Positions 1 to 8,403 of a stretch of 64,000 bases of DNA are shown in pieces (within the stretch, counting starts at the first letter, position 1; each line of letters starts with the position of its first letter). A program made the position numbers and the translations under genes. Origin of the DNA: JAHEGP01 sp963792875. Lineage in GTDB: Bacteria > Pseudomonadota > Gammaproteobacteria > Pseudomonadales > JAHEGP01. The DNA lies in the NCBI GenBank assembly GCA_963792875.1, contig CAWBXV010000002.1, positions 186,001 to 250,000 of the forward strand, given 5' to 3'. Under the pieces are notes generated by a model. It saw only the letters and a program-made list of their open reading frames with translations, was not told the origin of the DNA and searched no databases.

Positions 1-362
1 CCGGCTATTACGACGCCTACTACCGCCAGGCCCAGAAAGTGCGACGCCTCATCAGGCAGGATTTCGTCGAGGCCTTCGCTCAGGTGGATGTCATCGCCGG
101 CCCCGCCTGCCCGAGCACGGCGTTCAAGCTCGGCGCAAAGACCGCCGACCCGGTGCAGATGTACCTCGAAGACATCTACACCATCGCCGCCAATCTCGCC
201 GGCCTGCCCGCCCTCTCCATGCCGGCCGGGCTGGCCAGCGGCCTGCCGGTGGGCATCCAGCTGATCGGCGACTATTTTGCCGAGGCGCGCCTGCTCAATG
301 TCGCCCATCGCCTGCAGATGGCCACCGATTGGCACCAGCGCACCCCTGCGGCAATCGACTGA
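1..362 (+). CDS. gatA: Aspartyl/glutamyl-tRNA amidotransferase subunit A, C-terminal part (5' end outside window)
   Basis: Only the last ~120 residues are present; the reading frame is open from base 3 and runs to a TGA. GatA is the amidase subunit of GatCAB, which converts misacylated Glu-tRNA(Gln) or Asp-tRNA(Asn) to the amide form using ammonia from glutamine. The visible part matches the GatA C-terminus: a DVIAGPACPSTAF segment, a tyrosine-rich DIYTIAANLAGLPALSMPAG stretch and the GLPVGIQLIGDYF block before the end. The catalytic Ser/Lys residues lie upstream of the window. gatB begins 8 bases downstream, so the two are clearly one operon. Confidence 0.95.
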   Translation, partial: GYYDAYYRQAQKVRRLIRQDFVEAFAQVDVIAGPACPSTAFKLGAKTADPVQMYLEDIYTIAANLAGLPALSMPAGLASGLPVGIQLIGDYFAEARLLNVAHRLQMATDWHQRTPAAID

Positions 363-370
363 GTGATGAC

Positions 371-1822
371 ATGATGCAATGGGAAACCGTAATCGGGCTG
401 GAGATCCACGTGCAGCTCGCGACGCAATCGAAGATCTTTTCCGGTGCCCCTACCCGCTTTGGCGCCCCCCCCAACACCCAGGCCTGTGCCATCGACCTGG
501 CGATGCCGGGCACGCTGCCGGTACTGAACGAAGCGGCGGTGCGCTATGCAGTGATGTTCGGCCTGGCCATCGACGCGCAGATCAACCCGCACTCGGTGTT
601 CGAGCGCAAGAATTATTTTTACCCGGACCTGCCCAAGGGCTACCAGACCAGCCAGCTGGCACACCCCATCGTCGGCGGCGGGCACGTCGACATCACGCTG
701 GCGGACGGCAGCGCCAAGTCCATCCGCATACACCACGCGCACCTGGAAGAAGACGCGGGCAAATCGCTCCACGAGGACTTCCACGGCATGACCGGCATCG
801 ACCTCAACCGCGCCGGCACGCCTCTGATCGAGATCGTGACGGAGCCCGACCTGCGCAGCGCCGCCGAGGCCCTCGCCTTCGCCCGCACGATGCACGCCAT
901 CGTGACGTCGCTGGGCATCTCCGACGGTGATATGTCGCAGGGCTCGATGCGCTTCGACGTCAACGTCTCGGTGCGGCCGGCCGGCACCAGCGCGCTGGGC
1001 ACCCGCACCGAGACCAAGAACCTCAACTCCTTCAAGTTCATGGAGGACGCGATACGCTTCGAGGTCGAGCGCCAGATCGACCTGATCGAGAAGGGCCAGG
1101 CCGTGGTGCAGGAGACCCGCCTCTACAACGGCGACACCGGCGCATCGCGCGCCATGCGCAGCAAGGAGGAGGCCAACGACTACCGCTACTTTCCCTGCCC
1201 CGACCTGCTGCCCGTCTGCATCGATCAGGCCTATATCGATGCCGTCAGGGCCCAGCTGCCCGAACTGCCGGATGCCCGCCAGCGGCGCTTCGTCAGCGCT
1301 TACGGCCTCGGCAGCTACGATGCCGGCCTGCTGGCGGCTGAGCTGCCGCTGGCGCAGTACTTCGAGCGCGTCGCGGAGCACTGCGGTGACGCCAAGCTCA
1401 GCGCCAACTGGGTCATGGGCGAGCTGACCGCGGCGCTCAATCGCAGCGACCTGGCTATCACCGCGTGCCCCGTTCCGCCCGAGGGCCTGGCGCTGCTGAT
1501 CCAGCGCATCATCGACGGCAGCATCTCCGGCAAGACGGCCAAGGACGACGTGTTTCCCGCCATGTGGGAGGGTGCCGGCGATGCCGACGGGATCATCGCC
1601 GCGCGCGGCCTGCGGCAGGTCTCCGATAGCAGCGCGCTGGAGGAACTGGTTGACCAGGTGCTGGCGCAACGCCCCGAGCAGGTCGCGCAGTTCCGCGCTG
1701 CCGACGACGGCAAGCGCAAAAAACTGCTGGGCGGCTTCATGGGACCCATCATGGCAGCCTCCAAAGGGCAGGCCAACCCGGCGATGGTAACCGCCATTCT
1801 ACAGAAAAAGCTGTCCGATTAG
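371..1822 (+). CDS. gatB: Aspartyl/glutamyl-tRNA amidotransferase subunit B
   Basis: GatB is the kinase and tRNA-binding subunit of GatCAB; it phosphorylates the misacylated Glu or Asp so that it can be amidated. At 483 residues it has normal family length. The N-terminus (WETVIGLEIHVQL) and the cradle-domain blocks KNYFYPDLPKGYQ, RAGTPLIEIVTEPD and SMRFDVNVSVRP are the expected ones, and the C-terminal helical YqeY-like tail ends in a lysine-rich segment. Two ATG codons are in tandem at the start (371 and 374); either could be used. An upstream TTG at 329 would overlap gatA by 34 bases and lacks homology, so it is not chosen. Co-transcribed with gatA. Confidence 0.97.
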   Translation: MMQWETVIGLEIHVQLATQSKIFSGAPTRFGAPPNTQACAIDLAMPGTLPVLNEAAVRYAVMFGLAIDAQINPHSVFERKNYFYPDLPKGYQTSQLAHPIVGGGHVDITLADGSAKSIRIHHAHLEEDAGKSLHEDFHGMTGIDLNRAGTPLIEIVTEPDLRSAAEALAFARTMHAIVTSLGISDGDMSQGSMRFDVNVSVRPAGTSALGTRTETKNLNSFKFMEDAIRFEVERQIDLIEKGQAVVQETRLYNGDTGASRAMRSKEEANDYRYFPCPDLLPVCIDQAYIDAVRAQLPELPDARQRRFVSAYGLGSYDAGLLAAELPLAQYFERVAEHCGDAKLSANWVMGELTAALNRSDLAITACPVPPEGLALLIQRIIDGSISGKTAKDDVFPAMWEGAGDADGIIAARGLRQVSDSSALEELVDQVLAQRPEQVAQFRAADDGKRKKLLGGFMGPIMAASKGQANPAMVTAILQKKLSD

Positions 1823-1843
1823 AGCGGATTATCAGGAGTGAGC

Positions 1844-2143
1844 ATGCACACGAAAAAAGACAAGGCGAAGGTACTGGACGAGGTCTGGACCGAGGAGCGC
1901 ATTCGCGGCTTCCTCGATACCGCGCCGGGGGCCGGCATCGATCCGGACTTCCACACCCTGCTGAAGGCCTACCAGCAGATGCGTGCCGACGACTTTCGCC
2001 AGTTCATCGGCCTGTTCGTTGCGCAGGGACGCAATATCAACGCCACCGACCCGCGCGGCGACAACCTGCTGGACATCGTCTCGACGCACCGCAATTCCGG
2101 GGAATTCGCGGCGATCCTGCAGGACGCCGGCGCGCACAGCTGA
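1844..2143 (+). CDS. PA4642-like small conserved protein
   Basis: A 99-residue soluble acidic protein of unknown function that resembles the PA4642 family of gammaproteobacteria: charged N-terminus (MHTKKDKAKVLDEVW), a conserved centre around FHTLLKAYQQMRADDF and the motif NATDPRGDNLLDIV. No signal peptide or membrane segment is visible. The start is the ATG at 1844 because AGGAG at 1834-1838 ends five bases before it; a GTG at 1838 overlaps that AGGAG and cannot use it. It lies 21 bases after gatB and may be a third operon member. The family name is from memory. Confidence 0.8.
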   Translation: MHTKKDKAKVLDEVWTEERIRGFLDTAPGAGIDPDFHTLLKAYQQMRADDFRQFIGLFVAQGRNINATDPRGDNLLDIVSTHRNSGEFAAILQDAGAHS

Positions 2144-2224
2144 CGCCGGCACCGCAGCAGGACGGGACGCGCCCATTCCCGGTATACTCAGGGCGTCACA
2201 CTACTGTGGACGGAGACTACCGGC

Positions 2225-2518
2225 ATGATCGACCATCGATGGCCGCGCCTGGGCGCGCTGTTATTGTTGTTGAGCAGCAATCTATTGGTTGCCGGGGTGG
2301 TAGACCCCGACTGCACCGCGGGGAAAGCGGTCAAGAGCGCCACCATGAAGGCTACCGTTGGCGTCAGCGGCCGTTGCGGCCCTGCCGAGGCGGCCGCCGA
2401 TACGGCCAAGCGGGCCGCTGGCATCGAACCCAAGGGACCTGTCGAGAAGCGCCTCGATGACGACGAGGGCATGGCCAAAAAGGCCGCGCAAACCACCAAA
2501 AAGGCCATCGTCGACTGA
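2225..2518 (+). CDS. Small exported protein of unknown function
   Basis: A 97-residue protein with an N-terminal signal-peptide-like segment (leucine-rich core, residues ~11-22, then VAG) followed by a small polar mature part. The mature region has two cysteines (in PDCTAG and GRCGP) that could form a disulfide in the periplasm, then an Ala/Lys-rich C-terminal half. I do not recognise the family. A -10-like TATACT sits at 2183-2188 and a GGAG lies about 10 bases before the ATG. It converges on rhlB, 72 bases away. A real gene is likely because of the start signals and export signal; its function is unknown. Confidence 0.65.
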   Translation: MIDHRWPRLGALLLLLSSNLLVAGVVDPDCTAGKAVKSATMKATVGVSGRCGPAEAAADTAKRAAGIEPKGPVEKRLDDDEGMAKKAAQTTKKAIVD

Positions 2519-2590
2519 AGCGCGACCACAACGGCCAGGGACGCCGGCACCATCACCGGCAGGACTATCGGCCGACCGCTATCGATGCCG

Positions 2591-3913
2591 TCAATGGACC
2601 GGCAGCAGCTCGAGCGGCGGGTGCTCGCAGCGCAGCTTGCTGCCGAGCAGCACCTCCAGTTCCGGCAGCAGGAAGGCGTCCGACTCACCCGCGAAGGTGA
2701 TCGACGTGCCCGTCTTGCCGGCGCGGCCGGTGCGCCCGATACGGTGCACGTAGTCTTCCGGGTCCTCCGGAATGTCATAGTTGATGACATGGCTGATGCC
2801 GTCGACGTGGATGCCGCGCCCCGCCACGTCGGTAGCCACCAGAATGTTGATCTCGCCCTTCTTGAAGGCGTCCAGCGTGCGGGTTCGCAGGCCCTGGGCC
2901 ACCTCGCCCGACAGCATGCCGCAACGCAGACCGGCGCGCTTGAGCTTCTCGTAGACCCGCCGCGTGGTATCCCGCCGGTTGGCAAACACGATGGCCGATT
3001 CAACCGCCTCGCTCTGCAGCAGGTTGCGCAGCAGCGGAAATTTCTCCGCCGCGCTCACCATGTACACCTTCTGATCGACGCTATCGGTCGCCACGTGCTC
3101 GGGCTCGATCTCGACGGAGACGGGATCGTTGGTCCACTGGTGGGCCAGACTCAGCACATCCCGGTTAAAGGTCGCACTGAACAGCAAGGTCTGCCGATTG
3201 CGCTTGTGCGGCGTACGGCTGATGATCTGCTTCACCTGGGGGATGAAACCCATATCGAGCATGCGATCGGCCTCGTCGATCACCAGGACCTGCACCATAT
3301 TCAGATGGAGGTCCCCGCGCCGGCTGAAATCGAGCAACCGTCCCGGCGTCGCGATGACGACATCGACCACATTGTCCTCGATCTTTTTCATCTGCCGGTT
3401 GTAGTCGACGCCACCGATGAGCACGGCGACGTTGAGATCGGTATATTTGGATAATTTCACCGCGTCATCGCCAATCTGCTGCACGAGCTCACGCGTCGGC
3501 GCGATCACCAGAGCCCTCGGCTCACCGAGGTAGCGGGGCTCCTGGGCGGGATTCTCGAGCAGATCGGTGAACAGCGTGATCAGAAATGCCGCCGTCTTGC
3601 CCGTGCCCGTCTGTGCCTTGCCGATGGCATCGTAGCCGTCCAGCGTATACGGCAGCACCTGGGCCTGGATGGGAGAACAGTACTCGAAGTTGAGGTCGGC
3701 GATCGCATGCATCAACTCGAGCGACAGGCCCAGATCGTGGAAGCGCGTCCTGCCCTCGACTGGCGGGACATCAAACCGGGACAAATCCCAGGACTTTCTG
3801 TTGTGTGGCTGCCGCTGCCGACCGCCAGACTTGGCGTCGCTGTGGGCGGCGGGAGACGCGGTCGCCTCTCCCGTAGTCGCTTTGGCCTTGCCTCGACCGA
3901 ACAATTTTCCCAT
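2591..3913 (-). CDS. rhlB: ATP-dependent DEAD-box RNA helicase RhlB
   Basis: A 440-residue DEAD-box helicase. The motifs appear in order: Q-motif region FEYCSPIQAQVLP, AQTGTGKT (~100-107), PTREL (~139), DEAD (213-216), SAT (~246) and HRIGRTGRAG near the C-terminus. RhlB unwinds structured RNA and in Proteobacteria is the helicase partner of the RNase E degradosome. It differs from RhlE-type proteins in its short C-terminus, and carries a basic/Ala-rich N-terminal extension of ~40 residues. It is a single-gene unit converging on the small exported protein. A TATAAT with a fair -35 lies just upstream. Confidence 0.93.
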   Translation of the reverse strand: MGKLFGRGKAKATTGEATASPAAHSDAKSGGRQRQPHNRKSWDLSRFDVPPVEGRTRFHDLGLSLELMHAIADLNFEYCSPIQAQVLPYTLDGYDAIGKAQTGTGKTAAFLITLFTDLLENPAQEPRYLGEPRALVIAPTRELVQQIGDDAVKLSKYTDLNVAVLIGGVDYNRQMKKIEDNVVDVVIATPGRLLDFSRRGDLHLNMVQVLVIDEADRMLDMGFIPQVKQIISRTPHKRNRQTLLFSATFNRDVLSLAHQWTNDPVSVEIEPEHVATDSVDQKVYMVSAAEKFPLLRNLLQSEAVESAIVFANRRDTTRRVYEKLKRAGLRCGMLSGEVAQGLRTRTLDAFKKGEINILVATDVAGRGIHVDGISHVINYDIPEDPEDYVHRIGRTGRAGKTGTSITFAGESDAFLLPELEVLLGSKLRCEHPPLELLPVH

Positions 3914-3966
3914 GATAGCTGTAATACCCTCGCGCGGCAGACGCGCCTGATCCCAGATGACCCGCG

Positions 3967-3995
3967 ATTATACGCCACCACGGCCGCCGCGTCAT
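3967..3995 (-). promoter_or_regulatory. Candidate sigma-70 promoter for rhlB
   Basis: On the minus strand, ATGACG (4 of 6 to the -35 consensus) is followed by a 17-base spacer and a perfect TATAAT, about 55 bases upstream of the rhlB ATG. No competing promoter is apparent in the short gap between rhlB and moeB. Pattern match only. Confidence 0.5.
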
Positions 3996-4057
3996 CGCAA
4001 CGAACGGCCGCTGCGGCAATGCAGGCAGCCCCCTGAGCACATCCGCCGCCGGGCCTG

Positions 4058-4816
4058 TCAGGCGCCGCACACCGGACAGTCCCGGCGGCGGGGCAACGCC
4101 AGCGAATGCCACTGCATGAGCCTGCCATCGAGCATCAGCAGTCGCCCCACCAGCGGCTCCCCGACACCGCTCAGCACCTTGATCGCCTCCAGTGCCTGAG
4201 CCGCCCCGATCATGCCCACCAGCGGCGCGATCACACCATTGCTGGCACAGCTGTCATCGAGCTCGCGATCGTCGCGGTAGAGGCAGCGGTAGCAGGGCGA
4301 TTCGGGTCGGCGCGAATCAAACACGCTCAGCTGCGCCTCAAAGCGCACCGCCGCGGCGTGCACCAGCGGTACGCGGTGCCGCACGCAGGCACGGTTGAGG
4401 GCGAAGCGGGTGGCGAAATTGTCACAGGCATCGACCACCAGATCGACGCCGCGCACGATGTCGGCCAGTTGGGCATCATCGAGGCGGCTGACCAGCGCCT
4501 CGACCTCAACGTCACGATTCAACGCCAGCAGCGTCGCCCGCACCGAGTGCACCTTGCTGGTACCGATATCCGCCTCGGTGTGTGCAATCTGGCGCTGCAG
4601 GTTGCTGAGATCGACGCGGTCCGGGTCGGCCAGCACCAGGCAGCCGACGCCGCTACTGGCCAGATACATCGCCGCCGGACACCCCAAGCCGCCGAGCCCC
4701 ACGATCAGCACGCGCGCGCGCAACAGGGCCTGCTGCCCTGCGAAACCGAAATCCTCGAGCAGCAACTGGCGGCTGTAGCGCAGCAACTGCCGGTCGGAGA
4801 GGTCACTCTGCGACAA
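4058..4816 (-). CDS. moeB: Molybdopterin-synthase adenylyltransferase-like protein (MoeB/ThiF/HesA family)
   Basis: A 252-residue E1-like enzyme that adenylates the C-terminal glycine of a MoaD/ThiS-type sulfur carrier. The nucleotide-binding loop is GLGGLG (~40-45), followed by a DPDRVDLSNLQRQ segment and the D130-region VVDACDNFATR block. Zinc ligands are visible as CYRC and CPVC at the C-terminus. MoeB and ThiF cannot be separated safely by eye; MoeB is preferred because of the usual hemA-prfA-prmC-moeB order. Its start overlaps the prmC stop by 14 bases, implying translational coupling. Confidence 0.88.
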   Translation of the reverse strand: MSQSDLSDRQLLRYSRQLLLEDFGFAGQQALLRARVLIVGLGGLGCPAAMYLASSGVGCLVLADPDRVDLSNLQRQIAHTEADIGTSKVHSVRATLLALNRDVEVEALVSRLDDAQLADIVRGVDLVVDACDNFATRFALNRACVRHRVPLVHAAAVRFEAQLSVFDSRRPESPCYRCLYRDDRELDDSCASNGVIAPLVGMIGAAQALEAIKVLSGVGEPLVGRLLMLDGRLMQWHSLALPRRRDCPVCGA

Positions 4817-5684
4817 GGGCCACCCCAGCGTCCGCGCTCATTGCTCCCGGCCAGCAGCCCAGGGTGACGCGCTCGCACCCCCCCACGTCCCTGATACAGC
4901 TGACCTGGTCGAATCCGGCCTGACGCAATGCCGCAGCGCAGGCATCGGCCTGCTGGTAGCCGTGCTCCAGCAGCAGCCAACCGCCCGCCTCGAGATGGTC
5001 CGGGGCCTGCGCGGCGATATGCCGCAGATCGGCCAGCCCGGCATCGGCGGCAACCAGCGCCCGCCGCGGCTCAAAGCGCAGATCGCCGACATCCAGGTGG
5101 GGGTCATCAGCAGCGATATAGGGCGGGTTGGAGACGATAAGGTGATAGCGGCCCGCGACGGCGGCATACCAGTCGCTCCGCCAGCAGTCGACATTGTCCA
5201 GGCCGTGGGCCGCGGCGTTCTCCCGAGTCAGCGCGGCACAGTGCTCATCGATGTCCACCGCATGGACCCGCCAGGCGGGGCGCTCCGAGGCGAGGGCGAG
5301 GGCGATGGCCCCCGTCCCCGCACCGAGGTCGAGCACGCGGCAGCCGGGGCCTAACGGCAGCGCGAGCGCGGCCGCCACCAGCGTTTCGGTATCCGGGCGG
5401 GGAATCAATGCGCCCGGCGCGACCCGCAGCCGCAACGACCAGAACTCGCGCTCGCCGAGCAGGTAGGCCATGGGCTCGCCCTGCGCACGCCGCTCGAGCA
5501 GGCGGCGGAACTCGGCGTGCTGCTCGGGCGTCAGCCGATGGTCCGGCCAGGTCCGCAGCCAGGTCCGGCTCCTGCCGCTGGCGCGGCACAACAGCAGCTC
5601 CACATCCAGCCGCGGGGACGACGACTCCAGCGCCGCACTGCTGCGCATCAGCGCGGCCACGCTGTAATCGCCCCCCTGCTTCAC
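4803..5684 (-). CDS. prmC: Peptide chain release factor N5-glutamine methyltransferase
   Basis: A 293-residue methyltransferase that modifies the Gln of the GGQ motif in release factors RF1 and RF2. It has the SAM-binding motif LDLGAGTGAIAL (~118-129), the acidic VDI after it, and the catalytic NPPY at 186-189. The N-terminal helical domain typical of PrmC is present, with IPRPDTE at ~94-100. It overlaps the upstream prfA stop by 4 bases (ATGA-type) and its own 3' end overlaps moeB. The substrate prfA is directly upstream, which supports the assignment. Confidence 0.96.
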   Translation of the reverse strand: MKQGGDYSVAALMRSSAALESSSPRLDVELLLCRASGRSRTWLRTWPDHRLTPEQHAEFRRLLERRAQGEPMAYLLGEREFWSLRLRVAPGALIPRPDTETLVAAALALPLGPGCRVLDLGAGTGAIALALASERPAWRVHAVDIDEHCAALTRENAAAHGLDNVDCWRSDWYAAVAGRYHLIVSNPPYIAADDPHLDVGDLRFEPRRALVAADAGLADLRHIAAQAPDHLEAGGWLLLEHGYQQADACAAALRQAGFDQVSCIRDVGGCERVTLGCWPGAMSADAGVALVAE

Positions 5685-6763
5685 GTCCCCAGCGCCGCCA
5701 GCTGCGCCATCTGGTCCTCATTGATCAGCGGCTGCACGACATCGTCGAGCGCGCCCTCCATCACCTCGTCGAGCTTGTAGAGCGTGAGGTTGATGCGGTG
5801 GTCCGTCACCCGCCCCTGGGGGAAATTGTAGGTGCGGATCCGCTCCGAGCGGTCTCCGCTGCCGACCAGGCTGCGGCGCTCGGCCGCCTGCTCGCGGTGC
5901 TGCTCCGTCTGGGCGGCGTCCAGCAGCCGGGCCTGCAACAACGCCATGGCCTTGGCCCGGTTCTTGTGCTGGGAGCGCTCGTCCTGGCACTCGACGACGA
6001 TGCCCGACGGCAGGTGGGTAATGCGAATGGCCGAGTCCGTCTTATTGACGTGCTGGCCACCCGCTCCCGAGCTCCGGTAGGTGTCGATGCGCAGCTCGCT
6101 CTTGTTGATCTCGACTTCATCTATCTGCGCCACCTCGGCCAGGATCGCGACGGTGCAGGCGGAGGTGTGAATGCGGCCCTGTGACTCGGTCTGGGGGACG
6201 CGCTGAACGCGGTGCGCGCCAGACTCGAATTTCATACGGGAATAGACATCGGCGCCGACGATGCGGCTGATGACCTCCTTGTAACCGCCGTGCTCACCGT
6301 CGCGCTCGCTGATGATCTCGATTCTCCAGCCGCGCCGCTCGGCATAGCGCGAGTACATGCGGAACAGGTCACCGGCGAACAACGCGGCCTCATCGCCACC
6401 GGTACCGGCACGGATCTCCAGAAACACATTGGCGCCGTCGCGCGGGTCCTTGGGCAGCAGCAAGGTCTGCAGGCCGATCTCGCTGAGCTCCAGCCGCGCC
6501 TGAGCCGCCTGCAGCTCCTCCTGCGCCATTTCGCGCATCTCCGGATCGCCGTCCTTCAGCAGCGCCAATGCCTCCTCGATATCCTGCTGTATCGCCCGGT
6601 AGTCGGCATAGGAATGCACCACGGGCTCAATCTCGGCATACTCACGGGACAGCGCGCGAAAGCGATCCTGATTGGCGATCACGTCCCCCTCCCCCAGCAG
6701 GGCGCCTATCTCTTCATAGCGCTCGGCCAGGGTATCGAGTTTTGCCTGTATCGATGGTTTCAT
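5681..6763 (-). CDS. prfA: Peptide chain release factor 1
   Basis: A 360-residue RF1, which releases peptides at UAA and UAG. The codon-recognition tripeptide is PQT (190-192), a PxT form that separates RF1 from RF2 (SPF). The GGQ catalytic motif is at 235-237; Gln237 is the PrmC target. The blocks FLEIRAGTGGDEAALF and RTYNFPQGRVTDHR are also typical. Its start codon overlaps the hemA stop by 4 bases, so hemA-prfA-prmC-moeB is read as one coupled operon. Confidence 0.97.
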   Translation of the reverse strand: MKPSIQAKLDTLAERYEEIGALLGEGDVIANQDRFRALSREYAEIEPVVHSYADYRAIQQDIEEALALLKDGDPEMREMAQEELQAAQARLELSEIGLQTLLLPKDPRDGANVFLEIRAGTGGDEAALFAGDLFRMYSRYAERRGWRIEIISERDGEHGGYKEVISRIVGADVYSRMKFESGAHRVQRVPQTESQGRIHTSACTVAILAEVAQIDEVEINKSELRIDTYRSSGAGGQHVNKTDSAIRITHLPSGIVVECQDERSQHKNRAKAMALLQARLLDAAQTEQHREQAAERRSLVGSGDRSERIRTYNFPQGRVTDHRINLTLYKLDEVMEGALDDVVQPLINEDQMAQLAALGT

Positions 6764-8040
6764 AGCTGCTCTTTGTCCTTGCTGGCCGTGTCCAGGCCCA
6801 GTAATTCCCGCGCCCAGGCCAACTGCTCCAGGCGCCCCTCACTGCCCGCCCTCTTGAGGGAGACGCTGGGATGGTGGATCAGCTTGTTGGTCAGACTCCG
6901 CGCGAACTGCCGCAGCACCTGCTCCGGGTCGTCGCCGCGCAGCAGCTGCCGGCAGGCCTTCTCGAGCTCTCTCTCGCGCACCGTTTCCGCCCGCTCGCGG
7001 AAGTGCTTGACCGTATCGACGGTATCCAGGCCACGGCGATAGCGATAGTAATCACGCACCCCCTCCGCCACGATCAGATCCGCCTTGCGCGCCTCGCTCT
7101 GCCGGCCGCGCTTGTTTTCCTCGACGATCCCACGCAGGTCATCGATGGTGTAGAGGTACACGTCGGAGAGGTCTCCGACTTCGGCTTCGACGTCGCGAGG
7201 CACGGCGATATCGACCATGAAAATGGGGCGGTGCTTGCGCTTCTTGAGCGCGGACTCAACCATGCCCTTGCCCAGTATCGGCAGCTGACTGCCAGTGGAT
7301 GTGATCAGGATATCGGCATCGCGCAAGCGCTCCGGCACCTCTGCCAGCAGCACGGGCGTGGCGCCGAATTTCTGCGCCACCTCGCGGGCGCGGGAAAACG
7401 TGCGATTGGCCACCACCAGCTTGCGCACCCCGTTGCGCATGAGGTGAGTCGCGACCAGCTCGATGGTCTCGCCTGCCCCGATCAGCAGTGCACTTGCGCG
7501 CGAGAGATCGGTGAAAATATGGCGCGACATGTCCACGGCAGCGAAGGCCACCGATACCGGATTTTCACCGATGGCCGTATCGGTGCGCACGCGCTTGGCC
7601 ACGGAGAAGCCATGCTGAAAGATGCGCTCCAGCGCGGGCCCGACGGTAGCCGCCTCCTGGGCCAGGCCGAACGTCGACTTCATCTGCCCCAGGATCTGCG
7701 GCTCGCCCAGCACCATGGAGTCGAGCCCGCTGGCGACCTCGATCAGGTGTTTGACGGCCGCCTCATCGCGATAGCAATAACAGTAATTGCGCAGCTCCGC
7801 CTCATTGAGATGATGATAGCCGCTGAGCCAGCGCAGCGGCAGGTCCTGCCCCGCGCCCTCTTCGAGAATACAGAAGATCTCGGTGCGATTGCAGGTGCTG
7901 AGGATCACCAGCTCGGCAATGCCCTCCTGCCCATGCGCATCGCCCAGTGCGTCGAGCATGTGCTCATTGGCAATGGCGACCTTCTCACGCACAGCGAGCG
8001 GAGCTGAATTGTGGCTCATTCCAACGACCAGAAAAGACAT
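6760..8040 (-). CDS. hemA: Glutamyl-tRNA reductase
   Basis: The first committed enzyme of C5-pathway tetrapyrrole synthesis, reducing Glu-tRNA(Glu) to glutamate-1-semialdehyde with NADPH. At 426 residues it has normal length. Catalytic Cys50 sits in STCNRTE, the substrate-binding EPQILGQMK block follows, and the NADPH domain begins at LLIGAGET. The C-terminal dimerisation helices are present. The start chosen is the ATG giving MSFLVVGMSHNSAP; upstream in-frame codons add a non-homologous 23-residue extension. No strong Shine-Dalgarno is visible before it. Confidence 0.96.
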   Translation of the reverse strand: MSFLVVGMSHNSAPLAVREKVAIANEHMLDALGDAHGQEGIAELVILSTCNRTEIFCILEEGAGQDLPLRWLSGYHHLNEAELRNYCYCYRDEAAVKHLIEVASGLDSMVLGEPQILGQMKSTFGLAQEAATVGPALERIFQHGFSVAKRVRTDTAIGENPVSVAFAAVDMSRHIFTDLSRASALLIGAGETIELVATHLMRNGVRKLVVANRTFSRAREVAQKFGATPVLLAEVPERLRDADILITSTGSQLPILGKGMVESALKKRKHRPIFMVDIAVPRDVEAEVGDLSDVYLYTIDDLRGIVEENKRGRQSEARKADLIVAEGVRDYYRYRRGLDTVDTVKHFRERAETVRERELEKACRQLLRGDDPEQVLRQFARSLTNKLIHHPSVSLKRAGSEGRLEQLAWARELLGLDTASKDKEQL

Positions 8041-8236
8041 TTCGGCTACAGTTTGATTCGCATCAAGACAATCCAACGATGACGCCGAGGGTCCAACCAG
8101 ACCAGCCACGCCGCTCTCCGACTCACCCCCGCCCGCACCCGGTGGCCGCCACAGACCAGGCGGAGCATGCGACTGCCGGCGCGGACGAGACCCGGCGCCG
8201 GCCCCCGCAGCACCGGCGCCGCACCGGGTCGCGCGT

Positions 8237-8245
8237 ATTCTAGCA
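8237..8245 (-). promoter_or_regulatory. Candidate extended -10 promoter for hemA
   Basis: On the minus strand the sequence TGCTAGAAT fits the extended -10 form TGnTATAAT with one mismatch and is followed by a GC-rich discriminator. There is no good -35 at 16-18 bases, which extended -10 promoters can lack. It would give a leader of roughly 190 bases for hemA. Confidence 0.4.
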
Positions 8246-8306
8246 AATCCCGCTACTTTGCCGCCAAACAGTTGGCGCGGCCCAGCCCAAGCCCGGCATT
8301 TTTACA

Positions 8307-8335
8307 GTGACCGGCACCCGACCTGGCGGTATATT
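8307..8335 (+). promoter_or_regulatory. Candidate sigma-70 promoter for the TPR lipoprotein-lolB-ispE operon
   Basis: GTGACC (4 of 6), a 17-base spacer and TATATT (5 of 6) lie about 70 bases before the GTG start of the TPR gene. It faces away from the hemA promoter. Confidence 0.45.
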
Positions 8336-8403
8336 GTCAGCCGTTCGCCGCGTCCACCATCTTGCCGGCCCTCACACACCCGAGGAGCCACACAGGGGGT
8401 TCT

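Larger units (their letters stand above)
8041..8403. other. 363-bp divergent intergenic region between hemA and the TPR lipoprotein gene
   Basis: No protein-coding gene is supported here. It contains very GC-rich sequence with short inverted repeats around 8180-8225, a candidate extended -10 facing hemA, and a -35/-10 pair facing the TPR gene. The short reading frames in the region have no start signals or recognisable products. Confidence 0.6.
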
